Shown piece after piece: positions 18,665 to 27,030 of a stretch of DNA of 64,000 nucleotides (position 1 is its first letter; each line of letters starts with the position of its first letter). Below the pieces are notes generated by a model that worked only from the letters and a program-made list of their open reading frames with translations, did no database searches and had not been told where the DNA came from. A program made the translations under genes and the position numbers. The DNA lies in the NCBI RefSeq assembly GCF_000783395.1, contig NZ_JSFK01000023.1, positions 1 through 64,000 on the forward strand. Reading direction: 5' to 3'. This stretch comes from Pseudomonas chlororaphis (GTDB lineage: Bacteria > Pseudomonadota > Gammaproteobacteria > Pseudomonadales > Pseudomonadaceae).

Positions 18665-19147
18665 ATGGAAGAAGTCATTACTTACCGAACCGCGACCGCC
18701 GAAGATGCTCTGGCGATGTGCGAACTAGGCCAATTGCTCAATTCGGTACACCACGCCGCCCGCCCCGATATCTATGCCGCCGCCACCGAAGATTTCGCCC
18801 GCGACTTGCCGCACTGGGCCGGAGTATTCGAAAAGTCCGGTCAGATCGTCTTCCTCGCCAGCGCCGGCGAACGGCCCGTCGCGTTCATTACCGCCAACCT
18901 GTCCGCCAATTCCGGCCCGTTGATGCAGCCGCAGAATGTGGTGCGCATCGGTTCGGTGTGTGTCGCCGAGCCGTTCTGGGGCAAAGGCATTGGCCGCGCA
19001 CTGATTCAACGGGTTAAGGACTGGGCCAGCGAGCAGAATGCGCAGGACTTGCGCTTGACAGTCTGGCCTTTCAACGAGCGTGCGGTGCGCATGTATGCCG
19101 AGTTCGGTTTCGAGACCCGTGCCCTGGAGATGGGCGTTCGATTGTAA
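18665..19147 (+). CDS. GNAT family N-acetyltransferase
   Basis: 160 residues. The acetyl-CoA-binding motif A appears as VVRIGSVCVAEPFWGKGIGRALIQR (about 92-116), with the Q/RxxGxG/A-like GKGIGRAL loop, followed by LRLTVWPFNERAVRMYAEFGFE, the usual motif B. AAGGAG precedes the ATG. The substrate is unknown. The stop codon overlaps the ribosome site of the following dioxygenase gene, so the two are probably co-transcribed. Confidence 0.85.
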   Translation: MEEVITYRTATAEDALAMCELGQLLNSVHHAARPDIYAAATEDFARDLPHWAGVFEKSGQIVFLASAGERPVAFITANLSANSGPLMQPQNVVRIGSVCVAEPFWGKGIGRALIQRVKDWASEQNAQDLRLTVWPFNERAVRMYAEFGFETRALEMGVRL

Positions 19148-19166
19148 GGAGCGGACACGGCCAATC

Positions 19167-19856
19167 ATGAATAAACGTGAACAGCTCCATCAGCAGGGTT
19201 TTGCCCTGCTCCGTCGCGCTATACCCGCCAAGTGGCTGGACGACCTGCGCCAGGCGTTCGATGCGGGTGTGCTGCCGTCAGATCGCTGGCCCGTCCCACG
19301 GGGTCAGGACTGGCGCCATTCGCTGCTGGATGAGCATGCGAGCGTGCGCGCGGTGTGTCGCTTGCCAGCGCTGTTGGCCGTGGTCGGTGAGCTGATCGCG
19401 GAGCGCTTCTTTCTGTCCCAGGTCGAGGGTCGTGAACCGCTTTCGGGTGGCGGCCATCAGCAACTGCATCGCGACTTGTCCGCACAGCGCCCCGGCGACT
19501 GTGCGGTGGCCCTGGCTTTTTTCGATGACTATGGCACCGACAACGGCGCGACCCGTCTCGTCCCCGGCAGCCATCGCCCCGCGTCGGGAGCGCCGCACGT
19601 AGATATCAATGACGAGACGCGATCGGTCCAGCTCGCGGGCCGTGCGGGCGACATTCTGGTGTTCGATGTCGACCTGTTACATGCCGGCAGCCGGAATCTG
19701 CTGGGTGGGCGCCGGCGTTCGATTCTGATCAACTATTGGGCCGAGCCGCTGTACGCGTCTCACCGGCAAACCGTGGGTCTGCGAAATATCCACATGGACC
19801 CTATCGAATGGTTCGATCCTGCCGACAACATTCTGGTGGACACCGAGGGGTTTTAA
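19167..19856 (+). CDS. Phytanoyl-CoA dioxygenase (PhyH) family protein
   Basis: 229 residues. The His-Arg-Asp of QLHRDLS (about residues 98-101) supplies two iron ligands. The distal histidine is in DVDLLHAGS and the 2-oxoglutarate arginine is in the downstream RRRSILINYW segment. FFDDYGTDNGATRLVPGSHRP is the characteristic PhyH core. It should be a cytoplasmic Fe(II)/2-oxoglutarate oxygenase of unknown substrate. The ATG at 19167 was chosen because an earlier in-frame start lies inside the GNAT gene. Confidence 0.85.
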   Translation: MNKREQLHQQGFALLRRAIPAKWLDDLRQAFDAGVLPSDRWPVPRGQDWRHSLLDEHASVRAVCRLPALLAVVGELIAERFFLSQVEGREPLSGGGHQQLHRDLSAQRPGDCAVALAFFDDYGTDNGATRLVPGSHRPASGAPHVDINDETRSVQLAGRAGDILVFDVDLLHAGSRNLLGGRRRSILINYWAEPLYASHRQTVGLRNIHMDPIEWFDPADNILVDTEGF

Positions 19857-19916
19857 CGGCGTAAGCCCACCTCCGTCCAAGTGCCACTTTCCATTAAGAT
19901 TCAAGAGGCTGCACCC

Positions 19917-21458
19917 ATGAGCAATGCCTGGAACGAAGGTTATTTCACCGACGAAGGCTACACCTACAGCTATAGCCGGGAAATCAATCCGGTTTTCCAG
20001 CGTTACTGCCTGTTGTTGCGCGGCTTTGCCAGCCTGGACAATCCCGACGGTTATCACTGCGAACTCGGTTTTGGTCAGGGTGTGTCAATCAATATTCACG
20101 CCACGGCCAACCCGGCTGGCTTCGTCGGTACCGACTTCCACCCCGGTCAGGCGGCCCATGCCATTGAGCTGGCGGAACTCAGCAACAACGGCGCAAGACT
20201 CTATGACGACAGCTTCGAGCAACTGCTCGCGCGCCATGATTTACCGCAGTTCGACAGCATCAGCCTGCATGGCATCTGGACCTGGGTCAGCCGTGACAAC
20301 CAGAAGCTGATTGTCGAATTCGCCCGCCGTCACCTCAAACCGGGTGGTCATCTGTACGTCAGCTATAACGCCTTCCCGGGCTGGTCGCCTTCAGCGCCGT
20401 TGCGCCAATTGTTCAGCCTGCACGACCGCTTTGCCAATCACTCGACGCGGCCGGATCAGCGCATCGATGCCGCGTTGCAGTTTTCCGAAGCGCTGCTGGC
20501 GGCCAACCCCAAGTACGCCTTGGCCGCACCGAGCCTGGGCGCCCGGCTGCAGACCATCAAGGGTCAGGATCGCCAATACGTCGCCCACGAATATTTCAAT
20601 CGCGACTGGAACTGCATGTATTTCGCCGACATGGTTGATGCGCTGGCCCCGGCCAAGCTCGATTACGTCACCACGGCGGTGCCGCTGGATTCGGTCGATG
20701 CACTCAATCTGAGCGGCGAAGGCCTGGCCTTTCTCGGCGGTATCGAGCATCCGGTGATGCGCGAGCAAGCACGCGACTACTTCGTCAACCAGGCTTTCCG
20801 CCGCGATCTGTACGTGCGCGGTGCCAACCGACTGAGCGCCACTGAGCGCCGCTCGCGCATGCTCAATACGCGATTTGTCCTGATGCAACCGGCAGAAACC
20901 GTGGCGTCCAGCGTTACCGGCCCGGCTGGCGAAGCGTCACTGCAAGCGGAAATTTACGGTCCGGTCCTCAATGCACTCGCGGGCCAGACGTATGAAGCCA
21001 GAACGATGCAGCAGTTGCTCGATGCGGTGTCGCCAATGGCCTATGACGATCTGGAACAGGCCATCGCCATCCTGATCGGCATGGGCGCGGTTGCCCCTTG
21101 CCAGAGCGAAGCCGCCGAGGCGCTGGTGTACGAACGCTGCGCCGCGTTCAATTTGCAACTGTGCAAGCGCGCGCTGTTCAACGCTGACATTCAGGTGTTG
21201 AGCAGTCCGGTCACCGGGGGTGGCGTCACGGTCAGCCGCTTCCAGCAACTGTTCCTGATTGCCATCCGCCAAGGCAAACAGCACCCCGCAGAGTGGGCAC
21301 AACTGGTGTGGAGCGTCATAGCCGAACAAAACGAAGTGTTGCTCAAGGACGGCAAACCGCTGACCACCGCCGAAGCCAATATTGCCGCGCTGACCGAACA
21401 GGCCCAGGCATTTGCCGAGCAATCGCTGATCGTGCTGAGCGCTTTGAAAATCGTCTGA
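19917..21458 (+). CDS. SAM-dependent methyltransferase with methyltransferase regulatory domain
   Basis: 513 residues. The N-terminal class I methyltransferase domain contains YHCELGFGQG (motif I region, about 44-54) and FVGTDFHPGQA. The middle part (YVAHEYFNRDWNCMYFADM through VPLDSVDALNLSG) resembles the methyltransferase regulatory domain (PF10119) found fused to such enzymes. The C-terminal ~150 residues are helical and probably form the PKMT-like region. AGAGG precedes the ATG; the longer in-frame start has none. The target is unknown. Confidence 0.85.
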   Translation: MSNAWNEGYFTDEGYTYSYSREINPVFQRYCLLLRGFASLDNPDGYHCELGFGQGVSINIHATANPAGFVGTDFHPGQAAHAIELAELSNNGARLYDDSFEQLLARHDLPQFDSISLHGIWTWVSRDNQKLIVEFARRHLKPGGHLYVSYNAFPGWSPSAPLRQLFSLHDRFANHSTRPDQRIDAALQFSEALLAANPKYALAAPSLGARLQTIKGQDRQYVAHEYFNRDWNCMYFADMVDALAPAKLDYVTTAVPLDSVDALNLSGEGLAFLGGIEHPVMREQARDYFVNQAFRRDLYVRGANRLSATERRSRMLNTRFVLMQPAETVASSVTGPAGEASLQAEIYGPVLNALAGQTYEARTMQQLLDAVSPMAYDDLEQAIAILIGMGAVAPCQSEAAEALVYERCAAFNLQLCKRALFNADIQVLSSPVTGGGVTVSRFQQLFLIAIRQGKQHPAEWAQLVWSVIAEQNEVLLKDGKPLTTAEANIAALTEQAQAFAEQSLIVLSALKIV

Positions 21459-21492
21459 TCGCGGTAGGTGGCGCGCAGAGGGGCAGGAAATC

Positions 21493-21981
21493 TTAATCAA
21501 ACGCCCCGTTGAGCACCTCGTAAATCAGGCCGGTGGCCAGCGCGACCAGTATCAGATCCGTGCCCACCTGCTGCCATTCGTAGCCATCGTAATGCGGCAG
21601 GTGACCGACCAGGCGTCCGTCGAGCTTTTTCGCGATCCCGGGCGGCAGCGGTTTGCCGCGTGCAAGGTTCTTTTGAATGCCCGGTGGCAGCGAAGGGCCG
21701 GGGCTCCAATAGTCGCGGTAGCCGCCGACAATCCCGAGCACGTTGCCGCGGTCGATGCTTGGGCCATGACTCCAGTCACCACCGGAGTTGTTGCCCTTGT
21801 TGCCATTGCCTTTCTGGTTAGCGTGACCCTGCATGTTCTGCGGGTTACCCTTGCCATTGCCCTGCCCCTGACCTTTTCCGTTACCGGGATCGGCCAGTGC
21901 CATCGCCGAACTGAAAACCAGCACCAGGGAAGAAACCGTTGCAATCAACGTACGTGACTTGATCATGCGGCGAGCCTTCAT
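21493..21981 (-). CDS. CigR/RcnB-like exported protein
   Basis: 162 residues. A signal peptide (ending SSAMALADP) is followed by a Gly/Asn/Lys-rich low-complexity stretch (GNGKGQGQGNGKG, residues about 33-65). A small domain then follows with GPSLPPGIQKNLARGKPLPPGI, a membrane-interacting segment near the end (TDLILVALATGLIYEVL). The PPGIxKxLxxGxPLPPGI core is that of proteins annotated as CigR family (RcnB-like fold). AGGAG precedes the ATG by nine bases. CigR restrains virulence in Salmonella; that role cannot be transferred here. Confidence 0.8.
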   Translation of the reverse strand: MKARRMIKSRTLIATVSSLVLVFSSAMALADPGNGKGQGQGNGKGNPQNMQGHANQKGNGNKGNNSGGDWSHGPSIDRGNVLGIVGGYRDYWSPGPSLPPGIQKNLARGKPLPPGIAKKLDGRLVGHLPHYDGYEWQQVGTDLILVALATGLIYEVLNGAFD

Positions 21982-22100
21982 GGGGGGTTGCTCCTGTGTC
22001 AACTTGACGTTACACATCAGCTTAGTTTATTTCACTTGAGCGTTCGTTGATTTCAGCGGAGCTGCGCGTGACTGACAACCCGCCTGACAGGAGCTGTTTC

Positions 22101-22562
22101 ATGGATTTGAAATTCAGCCACATCGACGTACTGGTAAAAGACCTCGAAGAAGCCTGCGCTTACTACGCGCACATCCTTAAGGCGCGGATCTCGACCACGC
22201 AGATCTGGGATCGTGGTGGCCTGCATGTGCGCTACGCGGTCGCGCTGATCGGCGAGGAACGCTTCATGCTGGTCCAGCCGCTGGCGGGGAATCTGAAAGA
22301 GCTGCTGGATTCGGTGGGTGAAGGCATGATTTACCGCCATTGCTACACGACCCCGGATATCGAGTTGGCCTACGACGAACTGGTCGCCAGCGGCGTTCAG
22401 CCGGAAGACGAAAACGGCCAGCCACTGACCCGCGAGAACCTGCAATCGCCGTCCGGAACGCGGATTATCTGGCTGCCGAAACGCTTCGGACATTTCTCTA
22501 TCGAGATCCTTGCGGAGAAGGCGCTGGGGGCGTTTATCGAGGCGGCGTTCGCTTCCAAATGA
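22101..22562 (+). CDS. VOC (glyoxalase/bleomycin-resistance) family protein
   Basis: 153 residues starting MDLKFSHIDVLVKDLEEACAYYAHIL, the first beta-alpha-beta-beta-beta unit of the VOC fold, with a second unit ending in RIIWLPKRFGHFSIEIL. Candidate metal ligands are His near residue 7 and the C-terminal Glu in FSIEIL. A CAGGAG site lies eight bases before the ATG. The reaction is unknown. Confidence 0.8.
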   Translation: MDLKFSHIDVLVKDLEEACAYYAHILKARISTTQIWDRGGLHVRYAVALIGEERFMLVQPLAGNLKELLDSVGEGMIYRHCYTTPDIELAYDELVASGVQPEDENGQPLTRENLQSPSGTRIIWLPKRFGHFSIEILAEKALGAFIEAAFASK

Positions 22563-22628
22563 AACTCCTCCGGCCCTGATCGATACGTCTACGCTCTCTC
22601 CATCGCCACCACGCTTGGAGACTTCGCC

Positions 22629-23537
22629 ATGATCCGTCCGCTACTCGCCGCCCTTGCCCTGATTGCCCTGAGCTTCCACGCGCAGGCTGACGTGATGCCC
22701 TTCCCCGCGACCTTCCACACTCAGGACATCAAGGTCGACGGCGCGACGATGCACGTGCGTGTCGGTGGCAAAGGCCCGGCCGTGGTGTTGTTGCATGGTT
22801 TCGGCGATACCGGCGATATGTGGGCACCGCTGGCGGCGGATCTGGCGCGCGATCACACCGTGGTGGTACCGGATCTGCGTGGCATGGGCTTGTCGTCGAT
22901 TCCCGAGGGCGGCTATGACAAAAAGACTCAGGCAGGAGACATTCGTCAGGTGTTGAGCGCACTGAAGATCGAGCATTCGGTGGTCATCGGTCACGACATC
23001 GGCACCATGGTCGCGTTCGCCTATGCCGCGCGCTATCCCGAGCTGACCGAGCGCCTGGTGGTGATGGACGCGCCCGTGCCTGGCATCACCCCGTGGAACG
23101 ACATCGTTCGCTCGCCGATGCTCTGGCACTTCGACTTCGGCGGCGCGGACATGGAACGCTTGGTCGCCGGACGTGAACGCATCTACCTCGATCGCTTCTG
23201 GAATGAGTTTGCCGGCAATCCGGCCAAGGTCGATGAAGGCACCCGCCAGCACTACGCCAAGCTTTACGCTCGCCCTGGCGCCATGCACGCCGCGTTCGCC
23301 CAGTTCCGCAGCATTCGTCAGGACGCCCTCGACAACGCCCCGGTTCTGCAGAAACACTTGAGCATGCCAGTGCTGGCCGTGGGCGGTGAAAAGTCCTTCG
23401 GCAACAACGAAGCGATCGTCATGCGCAATGCTGCAGACAACGTGACCGAGGTGGTCATTTCAGCAGCGGGACATTGGTTGATGGAGGAAGCCCCGGTGCC
23501 GACCATCAAGGCTGTACGCGACTTTATTGCCATGTGA
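22629..23537 (+). CDS. Exported alpha/beta hydrolase, Cif-like epoxide hydrolase
   Basis: 302 residues with a cleavable signal peptide (about 1-20, ending HAQA). The fold signature is LLHGFGDTGDMW (oxyanion HGFG at about 56-59). The nucleophile motif is VIGHDIGTMVAF, so the nucleophile is Asp123 as in epoxide hydrolases and dehalogenases, not serine. The general base is in AAGHWLMEE. MDAPVPG, LWHFDF and RIYLDRFWNEF resemble the matching parts of the secreted Pseudomonas aeruginosa epoxide hydrolase Cif as I remember it. Periplasmic or secreted location is inferred from the signal peptide. It follows the VOC gene by 66 bases. Confidence 0.85.
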   Translation: MIRPLLAALALIALSFHAQADVMPFPATFHTQDIKVDGATMHVRVGGKGPAVVLLHGFGDTGDMWAPLAADLARDHTVVVPDLRGMGLSSIPEGGYDKKTQAGDIRQVLSALKIEHSVVIGHDIGTMVAFAYAARYPELTERLVVMDAPVPGITPWNDIVRSPMLWHFDFGGADMERLVAGRERIYLDRFWNEFAGNPAKVDEGTRQHYAKLYARPGAMHAAFAQFRSIRQDALDNAPVLQKHLSMPVLAVGGEKSFGNNEAIVMRNAADNVTEVVISAAGHWLMEEAPVPTIKAVRDFIAM

Positions 23538-23706
23538 GGAATTGGCATTGCCTTGGCCCGAGGCTTACGTCAGGATTCGCCCCTTTTCGAGGGCAAAGCG
23601 CAAACGTGGAGCTAATGGACCGGACGTCGACCGACAGCGCAGCCATTGATGCGTACGTTTACGCCCTTCGCTAACCGATATTCAAACTTGCAGACCGGGT
23701 AGAAAC

Positions 23707-23862
23707 ATGAATCGCCAAAAGAAACTCAAGCAGTTGTTCAAGGAAAAGGCCAAAAAGGCCAGCGCCAAACTCGCGCCGAAAAAGCCTAAATACATCAGCA
23801 AGGCTGATCGGGCGAAACTGGAAGCTGAAGCCGCAGAGCCAGTCGAAACCAGCGAAAGCTGA
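23707..23862 (+). CDS. Small basic DUF2986 family protein
   Basis: 51 residues. It begins MNRQKKLKQLFKEKAKKA and contains KKPKYISKADRAKLEAE, the conserved core of DUF2986, a family of short lysine-rich proteins of unknown function. The C-terminus is acidic. Only a weak ribosome site (GGGTAG) precedes the ATG. The 169 bases upstream contain only a doubtful 19-codon ORF. Confidence 0.75.
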   Translation: MNRQKKLKQLFKEKAKKASAKLAPKKPKYISKADRAKLEAEAAEPVETSES

Positions 23863-23874
23863 AATCCCCCTCAG

Positions 23875-24100
23875 CTACAAAGGCAACGGCCGATCCTGCA
23901 CCACCCGTTTCATCACCAATGTCGAGGTCAGACGCTGCACGTTGGGCAAGGTCGAAAGGCTTTCGTCGTACAGGCGCTGGAAGGCTGGCAAATCCTCAGT
24001 GATAACGTGCAGCAAGTAATCCGGTTCGCCGAACAGCCTTTGCGCATCGACCACTTGCGCAATGTCCAACGGCGCCGCTTCGAAGGCCTCGACTGCTCAC
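23875..24100 (-). pseudogene. Truncated Lrp/AsnC regulator (C-terminal effector domain only)
   Basis: The leftward frame encodes about 70-75 residues beginning near EAFEAAP and continuing VVDAQRLFGEPDYLLHVITE and LYDESLSTLPNVQRLTSTL. This is the C-terminal half of an Lrp/AsnC RAM domain with its natural stop. The DNA-binding N-terminus is missing: a TGA stops the frame at about 24100 and no start codon with a ribosome site is present. It is best read as a remnant. It abuts a fragment of a LysE-type exporter, a frequent divergent partner of such regulators. Confidence 0.75.
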
Positions 24101-24143
24101 CGATCACCCTCGTGCAAAGTGACAACGGCTATCGTCCGTACTA

Positions 24144-24266
24144 ACCGTGGCCGGCGCGGGTTACTTGCTGTGGCTGGGCGCCAAAATGCTTGCTCGCCCC
24201 TCCCCGCCGCAAGCGGATGCCAGCCAGACGACCGAGTCATGGGCACGCTGGGCGTTCAAGGGCTGA
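24144..24266 (+). pseudogene. Fragment of a LysE/RhtB-type exporter
   Basis: The rightward frame reads VAGAGYLLWLGAKML then a polar linker and WARWAFKG before a stop. GxYLLWLGxKM is the conserved end of the third helix in LysE/RhtB translocators, and the linker followed by a FxxG segment also fits. Both ends of the gene are missing. With the adjacent Lrp remnant it suggests a deletion that removed the shared divergent promoter and the N-termini of both genes. Confidence 0.55.
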
Positions 24267-24420
24267 GGTCCACGTGGTGAACGAGGAAGGCGTGATCGTG
24301 CCGGAGGCGATGACGACCGGTGTGTTGCCGGGTGTGCGAGAGCGCGAGCTTTTGAAGCGGATGCTCGCTGAGGTGATTCTGCTAACGGCGTCTAGTGCTG
24401 GCCTCAAGCTGCCGACTATG
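24262..24420 (+). pseudogene. Possible remnant of a class IV aminotransferase-like gene
   Basis: A rightward frame reads VHVVNEEGVIVPEAMTTGVL then PGVRERELLKRMLAEV before losing any family resemblance. The TGVLPGVRRxxLL arrangement resembles the C-terminal half of PLP fold-type IV enzymes (aminodeoxychorismate lyase or branched-chain aminotransferase). No start codon, N-terminus or downstream part is present. The identification is tentative; it may be chance similarity within degraded DNA. Confidence 0.3.
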
Positions 24421-24430
24421 CAACGCGTTG

Positions 24431-24859
24431 TCAGCGCGCAAATTTTCTGCAATCCAATAGCAACTCATCCAGGAATGGATAGATTTCTGTCAATTCCATC
24501 AGAGCCAGCAGTTCTGCGGCAAGCGTTCTGATTGGCATCCACTCGACATGATCAAATATCAGACGATCATGGCAGCGAAATGCAGCCTCACTAAAGCCCT
24601 CGCATCGCTCCGAAATACTTCCCAGCCTCGTTTTTATGTCTTCCGGCAACGCACTGCCACAGATTGAAAGAACCTCTTTAACCGGATGAATCATCCCTGA
24701 CCAGACCTCACAGGCGGGACAATCCGGGATTGTTCTCTGCTGCGTGTCCGAGACCTGGGCCAGAAATTCAAGGGCCTGAAACACCTCGCAAACCGCGAGA
24801 ACTCGCGTGTATTCACTTTGGCCATACCATTCCCATAGTGTCGCAGAGAACCCCATCAT
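24431..24859 (-). CDS. Orphan hypothetical protein
   Basis: 142 residues, not recognised. It is acidic and mostly helical by composition, without signal peptide or membrane segment. Features include a CPACEVW cysteine pair (about residues 48-54), a further Cys in LSICGSAL, and a Leu-rich C-terminus (RTLAAELLALMELTEIYPFLDELLLDC). Base composition looks more AT-rich than its neighbours and it sits beside gene fragments, which suggests acquired DNA. No strong ribosome site is evident before the ATG. It could be a cargo or immunity-type protein, but nothing proves this. Confidence 0.5.
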   Translation of the reverse strand: MMGFSATLWEWYGQSEYTRVLAVCEVFQALEFLAQVSDTQQRTIPDCPACEVWSGMIHPVKEVLSICGSALPEDIKTRLGSISERCEGFSEAAFRCHDRLIFDHVEWMPIRTLAAELLALMELTEIYPFLDELLLDCRKFAR

Positions 24860-25269
24860 CGAACTCCAAAATCTACTGACTTGTTATCGTCAGTTGGTTT
24901 GACTCAATTCTACAAATCACTTTGTGTGAGCGTACGAGTGCAATCGGCTAACAGCAGGAATACTGCAATGAAATGTACGAAACGAGTTTCGCGAGGTTAT
25001 ATAAAAACCCGGATAGACAAAAGCCCGCTTCGACTCGGAAACGATCGCTCTGAGTGGCACATGTCCGAGAATCGCCAATCTGCACACAGACCAACGTCAA
25101 ACGCCTGCATACCCTTTCAAAGCAACAGATACACATTCGGCTCTAGTACCACTTCCGGACAAGACTCAGCCACTGGCTCCCTCATGATCGCCAAAGCTCC
25201 GGGAGCACCTGCCCTGTGCAAGTGCTACGGGTTATCCAGGGCGCAGTGGCTGGCATCCACTGCTGAACG
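24860..25269. other. Non-coding or degraded stretch, nothing recognised
   Basis: About 410 bases, visibly more AT-rich than the surroundings (for example GTTATATAAAAACCC near 24994). Open frames on both strands have Ser/Arg/Cys-rich text without family resemblance or ribosome sites. It looks like the right-hand part of the decayed patch that begins at 23.9 kb. Confidence 0.5.
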
Positions 25270-26154
25270 TTAATGCCGTACCCGAAGGCGCAAAAGCATT
25301 TCGTGCACATGCCCTGATCCCAAGGGGATCGCCAGTAACACCAGCGAGATCGAAAGCCAGTCAAAGAGGCTTGGATACTGGCCGAAGATCGCCATCGAGC
25401 TGAAGATCCCGAACACAGGGATCAACAGCGACAACGGTGCCACTCGCGAAATCGGGTATTCGCGCAACAGCAGGTTCCAGCCCCAATAGCTGAAGTGCGT
25501 CGCGGCATAGACCTGAAACGCCAGCGAAAACACCGTCATCGCATTGAGCTGCGACGGCAGCGCAGTGAACGGTGCCGAGCCATGCAGCAGCCACGTCAGC
25601 AGCATAAGCGGGATGGGCGGAAACAGACTGGCCCACACCACAAACGCGAAGATCTCACGTACTTTCGAGACCTTGATCACCACGTTGCCGATGCTCCACG
25701 CCAGGGCGCTGCCAATCACCAGGGCCAGCCCTGCCGTTGAGGCATCGCCGGGGCTGCTCAATACGATGCCCAGCAATCCTGCGGCGGCCAACAAGCTGCC
25801 AAGCCATTGCAACCGGCCCAGACGTTCACCAAAAAAAACCACGCCCCAGGCCAAGGTGAAAAATGCACTGAACTGGATCAGCAACGATGCCGTTCCCGGT
25901 GGCACGCCCCAAGCGATACCGAGGTTGATCAACGCCCACATCGCCACACCGAAAATCAATCCGTAAGCAGCTAGCAAGTGGAACGCCACGCGTGGACGCT
26001 CGACGAAAAACACCCAAGGCAATGCCGCCAACGTGAAACGCAGTGCGGTCAGCAGCAGCGGGTCGATAGCGGCCAGTCCGAGTTTGGTCACGGGGAAATT
26101 CAATCCCCACACAGCCGTTACCAGAACGGCGAGTACAAAATGCTTCTTTTGCAT
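25270..26154 (-). CDS. EamA/DMT-family transporter
   Basis: 294 residues with ten predicted membrane helices in two EamA repeats; the first starts at VLAVLVTAVWGLNFPVTKLGL and the second around LALVIGSALAWSIGNVVIKVSKV. The family exports small metabolites, often amino acids or purines. The ATG at 26154 starts MQKKHFVL directly into the first helix; longer in-frame starts would run into the divergent AraC gene and are rejected. The two genes share a 108-base divergent control region, so the regulator probably controls this transporter. Confidence 0.88.
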   Translation of the reverse strand: MQKKHFVLAVLVTAVWGLNFPVTKLGLAAIDPLLLTALRFTLAALPWVFFVERPRVAFHLLAAYGLIFGVAMWALINLGIAWGVPPGTASLLIQFSAFFTLAWGVVFFGERLGRLQWLGSLLAAAGLLGIVLSSPGDASTAGLALVIGSALAWSIGNVVIKVSKVREIFAFVVWASLFPPIPLMLLTWLLHGSAPFTALPSQLNAMTVFSLAFQVYAATHFSYWGWNLLLREYPISRVAPLSLLIPVFGIFSSMAIFGQYPSLFDWLSISLVLLAIPLGSGHVHEMLLRLRVRH

Positions 26155-26262
26155 GGTCAATCTTTCCCGGCGCCGAGCGGAAGTACTCGGCCGCGAGGAA
26201 ATATGCCGGCAATCGACATGGCCTGCTTTCAGTCGCAGGCCAACTTTCATTAGAATCGGGCC

Positions 26263-27030
26263 ATGCGAGAAATCACCCGTCATCCTTACCAGAACACTCC
26301 GCGCGATGCCGTCGTGACCGCCATTGATTACGCGGACGGCACGCTGTTCCCGCTGCACGATCATCAGCGCGGCCAGTTCGCCTATGCCGCCAGCGGCGTC
26401 ATTACCGTTTTTACCGATGACGGCAACTGGGTCGTGCCGCCACAACGCGGCATCTGGGTTCCCGCACGACTGTGCCACTCCATGCAAATGCGCGGGCCGG
26501 TCACGTTGCACAACACTTACATCCGCCAGCAAGCGGCGCAGCGCCTCGGACTATCGGGTCAATGCCAGGTGCTGGACGTGTCGCCGTTGCTGCGTCATCT
26601 GCTGTTGAAAGCCATCGATGTCCCGGCACGCTATTCCACTCACGGGCATGACGGACATTTGATGGGCTTGCTGCTGCATGAAATCGCCAGCATGCCTGCG
26701 CTTTCACTTAATGCGCCGCTGCCGGCAGAACCAAGACTGGCGGCGGTGTGCCGCGCGTTTCTGGAGCAACCTTCGCTGGAAATCGGAATCGACGAAATGG
26801 CGCGACGCGCGGGAATGAGCCGACGCACCTTTACCCGCCATTTTCGTCTGCACACCGGTGTCAGCTATATCGAATGGCGGCAACAAGCCTGTCTGCTGGC
26901 GGCGGTTGTCATGCTGGGCAACGGTCAGTCGGTCACACAGGTCGCCATGGACTTGGGCTACAGCAGCTCCAGTGCGTTTGCGACGGTGTTCAAGCAAGTG
27001 TTGGGGGAAGTGCCGAGTCGCTACTTTTAG
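26263..27030 (+). CDS. AraC-family regulator with N-terminal cupin
   Basis: 255 residues. The N-terminal cupin includes TLFPLHDHQRGQFAYAASGV and WVVPPQRGIWVPA (about 25-70), a pattern of small-ligand-sensing AraC regulators. The C-terminal double helix-turn-helix covers IDEMARRAGMSRRTFTRHF and VTQVAMDLGYSSSSAFATVF. It is divergent from the EamA transporter gene. The last 41 bases overlap the convergent methyltransferase gene. Confidence 0.9.
   Translation: MREITRHPYQNTPRDAVVTAIDYADGTLFPLHDHQRGQFAYAASGVITVFTDDGNWVVPPQRGIWVPARLCHSMQMRGPVTLHNTYIRQQAAQRLGLSGQCQVLDVSPLLRHLLLKAIDVPARYSTHGHDGHLMGLLLHEIASMPALSLNAPLPAEPRLAAVCRAFLEQPSLEIGIDEMARRAGMSRRTFTRHFRLHTGVSYIEWRQQACLLAAVVMLGNGQSVTQVAMDLGYSSSSAFATVFKQVLGEVPSRYF

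Noticed and set aside
23614..23673. 19-codon ORF (MDRTSTDS...) between the epoxide hydrolase and DUF2986 genes
   Set aside because: No clear ribosome site and nothing known about it; too short to support.
24881..25273. Rightward 130-codon frame
   Set aside because: Ser/Arg/Cys-rich text, no ribosome site and no family resemblance; it lies in an apparently degraded stretch.
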